From the NCBI GenBank assembly GCA_016207265.1, contig JACQPZ010000202.1, positions 1-6,865 of the forward strand: DNA of 6,865 bases. Direction: 5' to 3'. The position numbers and the translations under genes are program-made. Source of the DNA: Candidatus Latescibacterota bacterium. Its GTDB lineage: Bacteria; Eisenbacteria; RBG-16-71-46; SZUA-252. Positions 1-6,016 of this stretch are shown piece by piece (positions within the stretch are counted from its first letter, which is position 1; every line of letters begins with the position of its first letter). Below the pieces are notes generated by a model. That model searched no databases, was not told the DNA's origin, and saw only the letters and a list, made by a program, of their open reading frames with translations.

Positions 1-1683
1 GCCGCGGTGATATCCCGTGAAGAGGATGCTCTTCCCGTCCGGGAGCCACGCGGGATCCATGGCGGCGCCGAGGAGCCGGCGGAGCCTCCCTCCGTCTCCC
101 GTCGGAGCGACCGTGTAGACGTCGAACGAGCCGCTCCGGTCCGAGGCGAACGCGATCCTGCTTCCGTCGGGCGACCAGCTGGGCGTCTGGTCCACCCACG
201 GGCCGCACGTCAGGTAACGGATCGCGAGCGTCTCCGTGTCGATCAGGAAGAGATTCTGCCGGCCCTCCGCGCCGTATCGCGTGCGGTCGGACGCGAACGC
301 GATCTCCCGCCCGTCGGGCGACCAGGTCGGGTCGAGGTCCGTGTAGAAATCGTTCGTGAGCCGGCGCAGCTCCTGCGTCTCGCGGTCGAAGACGTACAGG
401 TCCATCTGGCCGGACGGCTTGAGCCCCGCGAGCGCGACCCGCGTCCCCTCGCGATTCCATGCCGGCGAAGAGAGCGCGATCAGGTCGTCCAGGTGGCTGC
501 GAAGGAGAACTTTCTTCGTCGCGAGATCGTAGATGAACAGGGCGTCCCGCTCGTTCCACTTGGAGACGAACGCCAGCTCCCCCGTTCGGGAGACGTCGAT
601 CCGGCTCTGGAACGGGTGGAACGATTCGAATTGCGCGGCCCGCTGGCCGCGGACGACCGACCGCACGTCGTGCTCGCGGCCGCGGTAGGAAGCGCTGTAG
701 ATGTTCGTGTAGCCGCTCCGCGCGGAAACGAAGAGGTATCGGCACCCCCCGAGGCTCGTCGTATCCGGCACGGCGACGGGCTTCAGGTTGATGCCCTGGG
801 AGACGGCGCGCTCCTCCGCGGCGAGGGCCAGCGTCACGCGATCCTTCACCTCGGGGAAATACCGCCGCTTGAGCCCGTAGACCCAGTCCTCCGAGAGCCG
901 CCGCGCGGGAACGCCCGTCACGCGCTGGAGCAGCTTCTCGAAGCGGTCGTCCCTGTGGATCTCGGTGTAGAGGCGCCGCAACGCCTCGTCCCCGTAGGTC
1001 TCTCCGATGTGCTGGCAGAGACTCTGCCCGAGCTTGTAGATCGCAAAGGTCCCGTTGTACCGCCATAGATCCTGGATTCCGGGCAGGCGCTCCTCGAGGA
1101 CGAGATCGCTCACCACCATCGTGCCCTGGGCGTCCCATTCCGACGACCAGTACTCCGCGAGACCCTCCGAGAACCAGAGCGGCGGCACGACGTAGGCCGC
1201 CTTGCGGTGCTTGCGATACACGTCTTCGAGGACCGAGAGCTGGAACACGTGCACCAGCTCGTGGTGGATCACGTGACGGAACTCGGCGTAGGAGCCCGTA
1301 TACGGGAGCACGACGCGACCCTTCGAGAATTCCGTGAACCCCTGGACTCCTTCCGGAAGGAAGAAGGGGCTGACGTTCGTCTGCTCGAAATGCTGATGCG
1401 AGGAGTAGACGATCAGCGGGATGGACTTCGAGACCTCGTGCTGGAACTTGACCTTGAGGTCGGCGTAGCTCTCCTCGGCGAGCGTGAGGGCAAGCCGCGC
1501 AAGCGGCTCTTCCTCGGGATAGTAGAAGATCTCCACGTGCTCACCGCGGAGCGTGAGCCAGTCGAACGACTGGTACTGCACCTTGTTCTTGCCGAAGCCG
1601 TACGTCTGCGCCTGCGAAAGGGAGGGGACGATCGCGAGCGCTGAAGCCGTGAGGACACCGACCAGAAGGCTATTCTTCTTCAT
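1..1683 (-). CDS. Secreted MA-like gluzincin zinc peptidase with PD40 (TolB-like) beta-propeller; 3' end missing
   Basis: The reading frame is open for 561 codons from ATG 1683 to the window edge, so the C-terminus is missing. Residues 1-25 form a Sec signal peptide: KKN, a hydrophobic stretch, then SQA before the predicted cut after A25. A zinc peptidase domain follows (about 40-275) with HELVH at 141-145 (H141, E142, H145) and WFSEGLAEY at 170-178, where E173 is the likely third zinc ligand. This is the layout of the peptidase MA-like gluzincins. From about 280 onward lie PD40 propeller blades, marked by WNREG 409, WSPDG 454, WSPDG 503 and WLPDG 546, spaced 43-49 residues; IAFASDR follows two of them. 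The product is inferred to be exported to the periplasm or surface and to cleave or bind protein there; the substrate is unknown. A promoter lies just upstream, and only a weak GAGG (1694-1697) precedes the ATG. Fold assignment is confident; activity is inferred. Confidence 0.9.
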   Translation of the reverse strand, partial: MKKNSLLVGVLTASALAIVPSLSQAQTYGFGKNKVQYQSFDWLTLRGEHVEIFYYPEEEPLARLALTLAEESYADLKVKFQHEVSKSIPLIVYSSHQHFEQTNVSPFFLPEGVQGFTEFSKGRVVLPYTGSYAEFRHVIHHELVHVFQLSVLEDVYRKHRKAAYVVPPLWFSEGLAEYWSSEWDAQGTMVVSDLVLEERLPGIQDLWRYNGTFAIYKLGQSLCQHIGETYGDEALRRLYTEIHRDDRFEKLLQRVTGVPARRLSEDWVYGLKRRYFPEVKDRVTLALAAEERAVSQGINLKPVAVPDTTSLGGCRYLFVSARSGYTNIYSASYRGREHDVRSVVRGQRAAQFESFHPFQSRIDVSRTGELAFVSKWNERDALFIYDLATKKVLLRSHLDDLIALSSPAWNREGTRVALAGLKPSGQMDLYVFDRETQELRRLTNDFYTDLDPTWSPDGREIAFASDRTRYGAEGRQNLFLIDTETLAIRYLTCGPWVDQTPSWSPDGSRIAFASDRSGSFDVYTVAPTGDGGRLRRLLGAAMDPAWLPDGKSILFTGYHRG

Positions 1684-1743
1684 TCAGGAGCGGCCTCGGA
1701 GAAGGACCCGCTCGGCGAGACGACCTCGGGAGGGAACCTTGTA

Positions 1744-1772
1744 ATTATAACAGCTAGAACGCCCCTGCGCAA
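1744..1772 (-). promoter_or_regulatory. Near-consensus sigma70 promoter for the MA-peptidase/propeller gene
   Basis: On the minus strand a -35 TTGCGC (1767-1772) and a perfect -10 TATAAT (1744-1749) are separated by exactly 17 bp (1750-1766). Transcription would start near 1737, giving a leader of about 55 nt before ATG 1683. The site lies in the 116-bp gap 1684-1799, which is otherwise empty: I see no small ORF and no convincing terminator for the amidohydrolase upstream. The AT-rich box stands out in this GC-rich sequence. It suggests the peptidase gene can be transcribed independently of the operon before it. Confidence 0.75.
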
Positions 1773-1799
1773 TCGAGGTTCCGCCGGAATCGCGAGAAA

Positions 1800-3440
1800 T
1801 TACAACAATTTGCCGTGGGCGGCCGCTCCCCCCACCCAGACACCCGCGACCTGGGCATGGGCGAGGGCCCCGGGCCCCATCTCCAGCAGGTCCTGGTCGA
1901 ATGCGACCAGATCGGCCCCCCATCCGGGCTGGATTCTCCCCAGGGGAATACCCCAACCCGCCGCCCGGTGGGGCTCCTCCACGTGGGCCCGGAGCGATTG
2001 GGCGAGCGTGAGTCGTTGCTCGGGGTGAAAGGCTGCCCGGTCGGCTTCGCCGGCCCTGCGGCGCAGGAGCGCCGCCTCCAGGGCGAGCAGCGGCCCCGGC
2101 CGATCGAACGGAGCGTCCGAGCCGAAGAGGAGCCGGGCCCCGGCGCGGGCGAGCGATTTCCAGGCGTAGGATCGAACGGTTCTCGCCCCCCAGTGCCGCC
2201 GCGCCACCTCGCGGTCGGTGAGGAGGTGCGCCGGCTGGACCGAAGCGAGCGCGCCGAGGCGCTTGAACCGGGTTAGATCCTCCTCCCGGGCGAGCTGGAT
2301 GTGCTCGATGCGCGGCGGGATCGGGAAGCGGCGGCCGCCCGCGGTCGCCGCCTCGATCGCATCGAGCGCGTTTCGAACCGCGCGATCCCCGATCGCGTGG
2401 ATCGCGACCCCGAGCCCCGCGGCGCGTGCTCTCGCGCACCGATCCGTAAGCGCTTCGGGCGCCGTGACCTCGATCCCCCGGCTCTCCGAGCCCTCGTACG
2501 GCTCCTCCAGGAGCGCGGTCGCGGACCCCAGGGTCCCGTCCGCGAAGAGCTTCACGGGCCCCACCCGAAGCCGCCTGTCCCCGAAGCCGGTCCGGATCTC
2601 GAGCGATTCCGCGGACTCGAGCTTCGCCGCGGGAATGGAGAGGAGGAGCCGGAACGGGAGGCCGCTCCTCGCGTGGAGCGACTGCGCCGCCTTCCAGATC
2701 TCGGAGCGGTCGAAGTCGTGCGCGCTCGTGATCCCAAGGGAAAGCGCCGTTCGGATCGCCCGCGCGAGATCGTCCGCGGCGTCCCGCGCGCGCGGCACGA
2801 GCGGGCGGAGGAGATCGGCCGCCTCCTCGGCCAAGACCCCGGTCGGCTCCCCGCCGGGCTCCCGTTCCACGACGCCGCCGGGAGGGTTCGCGGTCCGAGC
2901 GCCGATGCCCGCCATTTGAAGCGCGGCTCCGTTCGCCCAGACCGAGTGCCCGTCCACGGCGTAGAGAATCAGGGGGCGGTCGGAGAGGATCCCATCCAGG
3001 GTCGAGCGCCGCTTGAGCTCTCGGGGCCACTCGCGCGGGACCCATCCGCGCACCGTGATCCAGTCTCCCGCGCGGGCGCCCCGGAGCGCGCGTCGCACGG
3101 CGGCCCCGAGCCCCTCGGGGGTCTGCTCCTCGAGGCGCCCTTCGCCGAGCGCGCGGATCCAGGTGAGGAGGTGGATGTGGGAGTCCACGAATCCGGGCGT
3201 CAGGGTTCCCCCGCGCAGGTTCACGCGCCGGACCCTGCGGCCGGCCATCCGCTCGAGCGAGGATCGCGGCCCCACCGCCTCGATCCTCTCTCCGCGTACG
3301 AGAACCGCTTCGCCCCCGGAGCGCGCTGCGGGGCGGGTGCCGCGAGCGCCGCCGCGACCGGCGCGCGCGGCCCTCGGCGCGTCCAGCACGCGGCCCCCCA
3401 CGAAGAGCCAGCCGCCCTCGGCCGCTCGCGCACGGCTCAC
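1800..3440 (-). CDS. Amidohydrolase family 3 (YtcJ-like) metal-dependent hydrolase
   Basis: This 546-residue protein is a complete member of the amidohydrolase_3 / YtcJ branch of the amidohydrolase superfamily, whose usual length is about 540. The order of motifs fits a metal-dependent TIM barrel: TPGFVDSHIH with H88 and H90, VKLFADG with K297 (possible carboxylated lysine), HAIGDRA with H348, RIEHIQ with H380, and GSDAPFD with D442. The C-terminal PGWGADLVAFD completes the small beta domain. No signal peptide is seen, so it should be cytoplasmic. The family hydrolyses amide, formamide or related C-N bonds; the substrate here cannot be told. I chose GTG 3440, which overlaps the cutA stop as GTGA and has GAGGTGA 7 nt upstream, over a longer in-frame extension to 3668 that would lie inside cutA. 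Residues 21-45 are an Ala/Arg/Gly-rich insert. It is probably the last gene of the GT-cutA operon. Confidence 0.92.
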   Translation of the reverse strand: MSRARAAEGGWLFVGGRVLDAPRAARAGRGGARGTRPAARSGGEAVLVRGERIEAVGPRSSLERMAGRRVRRVNLRGGTLTPGFVDSHIHLLTWIRALGEGRLEEQTPEGLGAAVRRALRGARAGDWITVRGWVPREWPRELKRRSTLDGILSDRPLILYAVDGHSVWANGAALQMAGIGARTANPPGGVVEREPGGEPTGVLAEEAADLLRPLVPRARDAADDLARAIRTALSLGITSAHDFDRSEIWKAAQSLHARSGLPFRLLLSIPAAKLESAESLEIRTGFGDRRLRVGPVKLFADGTLGSATALLEEPYEGSESRGIEVTAPEALTDRCARARAAGLGVAIHAIGDRAVRNALDAIEAATAGGRRFPIPPRIEHIQLAREEDLTRFKRLGALASVQPAHLLTDREVARRHWGARTVRSYAWKSLARAGARLLFGSDAPFDRPGPLLALEAALLRRRAGEADRAAFHPEQRLTLAQSLRAHVEEPHRAAGWGIPLGRIQPGWGADLVAFDQDLLEMGPGALAHAQVAGVWVGGAAAHGKLL

Positions 3441-3787
3441 GCTCTCTTCACCTCGCCGCGAAGCCAGCGCAGATATCGCGGCTCGCCGGCGGAAACCCGT
3501 AACACGAGGATTTCGGGGACTCGATCGGGATGGGACACGCGAATCGCCCGGACCGCGCCGTTCGCCAGGGCCGAGGTCGTCTTCCCCCACAGGAGGAAGC
3601 TCCCTTCGGAGCGAAGGCGGCCCTTCCAGCGATAGAAGGCGCGCGCCGAGCCGGCGACCGTGGCGCATGCGAGGATCCGGCCGCGGACGAGCGATCGGGC
3701 CGCGCGCTCGGCGTCGGCGCGGCGCGGGTAGGCCGAGAGAATCAGGACGGCCGCATCAGCGCGCGACGGCGTTCGCTTCCGCGGCAT
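3437..3787 (-). CDS. cutA: CutA1 divalent-cation tolerance family protein
   Basis: The 116-residue product matches the small trimeric CutA1 family along its length. Visible family signatures are the first strand AVLILSAYP (13-21), ADAERAARSLV helix, LACATV (39-44, equivalent to the usual LAACVNI), YRWKG (52-56), KTT (69-71), HPDRVPEI (86-93, usually HPYEVPEI) and the closing YLRWL (105-109). C41, H86 and E92 lie in the motifs that carry the residues linked to copper binding in E. coli CutA. The aromatic residue after HP is replaced by D88 and the usual Asn by T43. CutA is cytoplasmic and widespread, with a debated role in metal tolerance or small-molecule sensing. The ATG at 3787 lies 32 bp inside the glycosyltransferase gene and is the only ATG/GTG/TTG that keeps the first strand; a strong Shine-Dalgarno supports it. 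The stop overlaps the amidohydrolase GTG. Confidence 0.93.
   Translation of the reverse strand: MPRKRTPSRADAAVLILSAYPRRADAERAARSLVRGRILACATVAGSARAFYRWKGRLRSEGSFLLWGKTTSALANGAVRAIRVSHPDRVPEILVLRVSAGEPRYLRWLRGEVKRA
3448..3454 (-). promoter_or_regulatory. Ribosome binding site setting the amidohydrolase GTG start
   Basis: GAGGTGA on the minus strand sits inside the last codons of cutA, 7 nt before GTG 3440. It supports the GTG that overlaps the cutA TGA by 4 bp and implies translational coupling of the two genes. Confidence 0.7.
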
Positions 3788-4880
3788 CGATCCTTCCTCC
3801 GAGGCGGGATTCGAGCGCGCGCTCGATCCGATCGGCGGTGCGCTCCCAGGAGAACTCCTGGATCTTCGCCTGCCCGCGCGCGGCGATCGCCGCGCGGTAA
3901 TCCGGATCGCCGATGAGGCGCCTGAGCGCGCGGGCGAGCGCCCAGGACCACGGCCACCGCGCGACCGCCGCGGTCACGCCGTCCTCGGCAAAATCCTCGG
4001 TCCCGCTCCGCGTGCACGCGACGGAAGCTCCGCACGCCATCGCCTCCGCCGCCGTGTTGCACCAGCCGGCCCGCCGCTCGGCGCTCACGAAGATATCCGC
4101 GCTGCCGTAGAGATTCGCGAGATCCCGCTGGCTCGGATCGAGCACCCACCGGTGCGGGATCCTGAGCGCACGCTCGAGGGCGGGCGCGGGCTCTGCGCCG
4201 GCGGGCGCGATCCCCGCGGCCCCGGCGGCCCCCGCAGCTCCCGTGGCCCCCGCGGCTGCTTCGGCCGCCGGCCCCGCGGGCCGCGCGTCGAACAGCACCA
4301 GCTCGACCGCGGCCCGAGCGCGCAGCGCCGCCCGCTCGATCGCGCGGGCCGCCGTCCACGTTCCCTTGCGCCGCCGGGAGAGCCGCCCATAGACGAGGGC
4401 GCGCAGGGGCCCGCCGGCCCGCGCGCGCTCGGCCCGACGGTCGTGTGGGGGGGGACGGAAGAACTCCACGTTCACTCCTCCCGCGGCGTCGTGCGCCGAA
4501 ATCCCCCTCCGCGCGAGGTAGCGCCGCATGCCGGCGGAGTTCGCGAGCACGAGATCGGCCGAGCGGATCGCCTCCCACTCGAGCGGCGCACGCTCCAGCA
4601 CCGAGTAATAAACGCGCAGGGCGCCCGGGGCCCGTGCCAAGGCGAAGAGCCCCGGATCCGGCGAGATCAACACGTCCCAGTGGCGGGTCGAAAGCGAAGA
4701 GAGGGAACCGAGGGCGCCCGTGAAGGGAATCCATGCCCGCCGGGGTCCCGCGGCCTCCGGCGTCAGGAGCGCCACCTCGCAGCCGCGCCGCGTCCAGACT
4801 TCGCCCAACTCGAGGAAGCGCCGGATTCCGCCGTAGATTCCGAGATTCGGAAGCGCGACCGCGATTCGGAGAGCCCCCAT
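3756..4880 (-). CDS. GT4-type (GT-B fold) glycosyltransferase
   Basis: The 374-residue protein has both Rossmann halves of a GT-B enzyme. The N-terminal half opens with IAVALPNLGIYGGIRRFLEL, a glycine loop typical of GT4 enzymes, and ends at GGVNVEFFRP (134-143). The C-terminal nucleotide-sugar domain starts with YGRLSRRRKG (164-173, K172) and contains AAEAMACG with E279, the second Glu of the EX7E donor-binding motif. Eight residues before E279 is A271 instead of the usual Glu; the nearest upstream Glu is E268. Between LVLFDARP and IPHRWVLDPSQRDLANLY lies a low-complexity Gly-Ala segment (about 200-235). No signal peptide or membrane span is seen, so it should work in the cytoplasm or at the inner membrane surface on a polysaccharide, glycolipid or protein glycan. 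Donor and acceptor cannot be told. It is the first gene of the operon; ATG 4880 has no clear Shine-Dalgarno. Confidence 0.9.
   Translation of the reverse strand: MGALRIAVALPNLGIYGGIRRFLELGEVWTRRGCEVALLTPEAAGPRRAWIPFTGALGSLSSLSTRHWDVLISPDPGLFALARAPGALRVYYSVLERAPLEWEAIRSADLVLANSAGMRRYLARRGISAHDAAGGVNVEFFRPPPHDRRAERARAGGPLRALVYGRLSRRRKGTWTAARAIERAALRARAAVELVLFDARPAGPAAEAAAGATGAAGAAGAAGIAPAGAEPAPALERALRIPHRWVLDPSQRDLANLYGSADIFVSAERRAGWCNTAAEAMACGASVACTRSGTEDFAEDGVTAAVARWPWSWALARALRRLIGDPDYRAAIAARGQAKIQEFSWERTADRIERALESRLGGRIDAAEANAVAR
3792..3800 (-). promoter_or_regulatory. Strong Shine-Dalgarno for cutA inside the glycosyltransferase gene
   Basis: The minus strand reads GGAGGAAGG, with the GGAGG core ending 8 nt before ATG 3787. 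It is the best ribosome binding site in the window and fixes the cutA start even though it lies in the glycosyltransferase coding sequence. Confidence 0.75.
4212..4250 (-). repeat. Imperfect 9-bp tandem repeat coding Gly-Ala-Ala/Thr in the glycosyltransferase
   Basis: Residues 211-223 read GAT-GAA-GAA-GAA-G as amino-acid triplets, so four imperfect 9-bp GC-rich units sit in tandem. They lie in a surface loop of the C-terminal domain. All differences between units keep the frame, so gain or loss of a unit would only change loop length. Confidence 0.75.
4447..4454 (-). repeat. Eight-base homopolymer (G8 on plus, C8 on coding strand) in the glycosyltransferase gene
   Basis: Eight consecutive identical bases fall in the Pro-Pro-Pro stretch right after GGVNVEFFRP, in the linker between the two GT-B domains. 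The frame is intact as sequenced. A one-base slip would truncate the enzyme before its donor-binding domain. Confidence 0.7.
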
Positions 4881-4889
4881 GGAGCGCGG

Positions 4890-4895
4890 AGTTTA
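4890..4895 (-). promoter_or_regulatory. Candidate -10 box for the glycosyltransferase operon (possibly leaderless)
   Basis: TAAACT on the minus strand fits the TANNNT pattern and ends 9 bp before ATG 4880, a distance that would start transcription at or next to the start codon. No good -35 is found 16-18 bp upstream, so the call is tentative. The spacer 4881-4936 must hold the promoters of both divergent genes unless one lies inside the opposite gene. Confidence 0.3.
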
Positions 4896-4898
4896 CAT

Positions 4899-4928
4899 TT
4901 GCCCTGTCGCGATCGGGTGGACTAAATT
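4899..4928 (+). promoter_or_regulatory. Candidate promoter for the M42 peptidase pair (possibly leaderless)
   Basis: On the plus strand TTGCCC (4899-4904) and TAAATT (4923-4928) are 18 bp apart. Transcription would begin at about 4935, two bases before ATG 4937. No Shine-Dalgarno lies at normal distance from that ATG; the nearest purine run, GGTGGA, is about 14 nt away, would sit upstream of the predicted start and matches poorly. A leaderless mRNA is therefore the simplest reading, but the boxes are only moderate matches. Confidence 0.4.
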
Positions 4929-4936
4929 CCAAGACT

Positions 4937-6016
4937 ATGGCTCGTCCGAGCGAACGATCCTGCGCCGATTGGCTGCGGCTCATCACGGCCCTGCCGGGCG
5001 TGCCCGGGCAGGAGCGCGCCGCCGCCGAAGGAATCGCGAAGGCGTTTCGCTCGGTCGCGGACCGCGTGGAGCGGGACCGGATGGGCAGCGTCTACGCCTG
5101 GATCGACGGCACGGCTGAATCCCCGCGGCCCCTGGCCCTCCTCGCCGCCCACATGGACAAGATCGGGTTCCTGGTCCGGTCGATCGAGCCCGGCGGATAC
5201 CTGAGGCTCAGCGAGGTGGGCGGCTTCGACAGCCGCACGCTCCCGGGCAAGGAAGTCACGGTCCACGCGAAGCCGCCCATGGCGGCGGTCTTCGCCACGC
5301 GCCCGCCCCATCTTCAAAAGAAGGGAGAATCCGAGAAGCCGATCCCGCTCGAGGATCTCTATCTCGACACGGGCCGGCCGGAGCGGGAGGTTCGCCGCAA
5401 GGTTCCCATCGGGACGATGGTCACGCTCAGGCAGCCGCCGGTCGATCTGCTCGGGGATCGGATCGCGGCCCCCGGGATGGACGATCGCGCGGGAGTCGTC
5501 GTGATGCTCCGCGCCATCGAGCTTCTGCGGGCGAAACGGCCGGCCTGCGACGTCGTCGCTGTCGCGACGGTGGAGGAGGAGTTCGGCGTCGCCTGCCTCG
5601 GCGCGCGCACGGCGACCGAGAATCTCACCCCGGATCTCGGCATCGCGATCGACGTGAGCCACGGCGACATGGTCGGCGCGCGGGAAGGCGAGACGTTCCC
5701 TCTGGGGAGCGGCCCGGCGCTCGCGGTCGGCGGAAACATCCACCCACGGATTCTGGAAGGGCTCAGGACCTCCGCGAAGTCCTTGGGAATGCCCTTCCGC
5801 ATCGAGCCCTGCCCCACGGGATCGGGGACCGACGCGATGGACATCCAGATCGCGGCGCGCGGGGTGCCGACCGCCGTGGTGGGAATCCCCTGCCGCTACA
5901 TGCACAGCGGGGTCGAGACGGTGGAGCCGCGGGACGTGGATCGCTGCGCCCACCTCCTCGCGCATTACCTTTCCACGCTTTCGCCCGAGTGGAGCGCGCT
6001 CGAGGTCCTCAAGTGA
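4937..6016 (+). CDS. M42 family metallo-aminopeptidase (first of tandem pair)
   Basis: The 359-residue protein has the full M42 (TET / FrvX-like) pattern: ALPGVPGQE near the N-terminus, AHMDKIG with H72, LPGKEVTVHA opening the inserted dimerisation domain, EDLYLDTG closing it, APGMDDRAG with D182, TVEEEFG with E214 as catalytic base and E215 as metal ligand, IAIDVSHGD with D239, and RYMHSGVETVEPRDV with H323. All five expected ligands of the two-metal centre are present. M42 enzymes remove N-terminal residues from short peptides and usually assemble as cytoplasmic dodecamers. K75 replaces the Glu common in AHMDE. I took ATG 4937, which gives normal family length; the in-frame extension to 4733 would overlap the divergent glycosyltransferase gene. 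The stop overlaps the next M42 gene by 4 bp. Substrate preference cannot be read from the sequence. Confidence 0.93.
   Translation: MARPSERSCADWLRLITALPGVPGQERAAAEGIAKAFRSVADRVERDRMGSVYAWIDGTAESPRPLALLAAHMDKIGFLVRSIEPGGYLRLSEVGGFDSRTLPGKEVTVHAKPPMAAVFATRPPHLQKKGESEKPIPLEDLYLDTGRPEREVRRKVPIGTMVTLRQPPVDLLGDRIAAPGMDDRAGVVVMLRAIELLRAKRPACDVVAVATVEEEFGVACLGARTATENLTPDLGIAIDVSHGDMVGAREGETFPLGSGPALAVGGNIHPRILEGLRTSAKSLGMPFRIEPCPTGSGTDAMDIQIAARGVPTAVVGIPCRYMHSGVETVEPRDVDRCAHLLAHYLSTLSPEWSALEVLK
6002..6006 (+). promoter_or_regulatory. Ribosome binding site for the second M42 gene
   Basis: GAGGT inside the end of the first M42 gene lies 6 nt before GTG 6013. It supports the GTG start that overlaps the upstream TGA and hence coupled translation of the pair. 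Confidence 0.55.

Noticed and set aside
7..1068. A 353-codon open frame on the plus strand
   Set aside because: It is antisense to the peptidase/propeller gene, is composed mainly of Arg, Glu, Val and Leu as expected of a GC-rich shadow, and shows no motif.
1772..1800. A small hairpin (TTCC GGC GGAA) after the amidohydrolase as a terminator
   Set aside because: The stem is only 4 bp and no T-run follows, so it is too weak to call.
1684..3045. A 453-codon open frame on the minus strand overlapping the amidohydrolase
   Set aside because: It is extremely rich in Arg, Gly and Ala without domain signatures, and the amidohydrolase motifs are in the other frame.
1800..3668. A 76-residue longer amidohydrolase starting at ATG 3668
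   Set aside because: The extra part lies inside cutA in another frame and resembles no family; GTG 3440 has a good ribosome binding site and the GTGA overlap.
4733..4936. A 68-residue N-terminal extension of the first M42 peptidase
   Set aside because: It runs through the start of the divergent glycosyltransferase gene, is rich in Arg/Pro/Ser like a shadow frame, and the family length fits ATG 4937.
3742..4986. A 414-codon open frame on the minus strand in another frame of the glycosyltransferase
   Set aside because: It shows only Arg/Gly-rich shadow composition; the GT-B motifs are all in the 3756-4880 frame.
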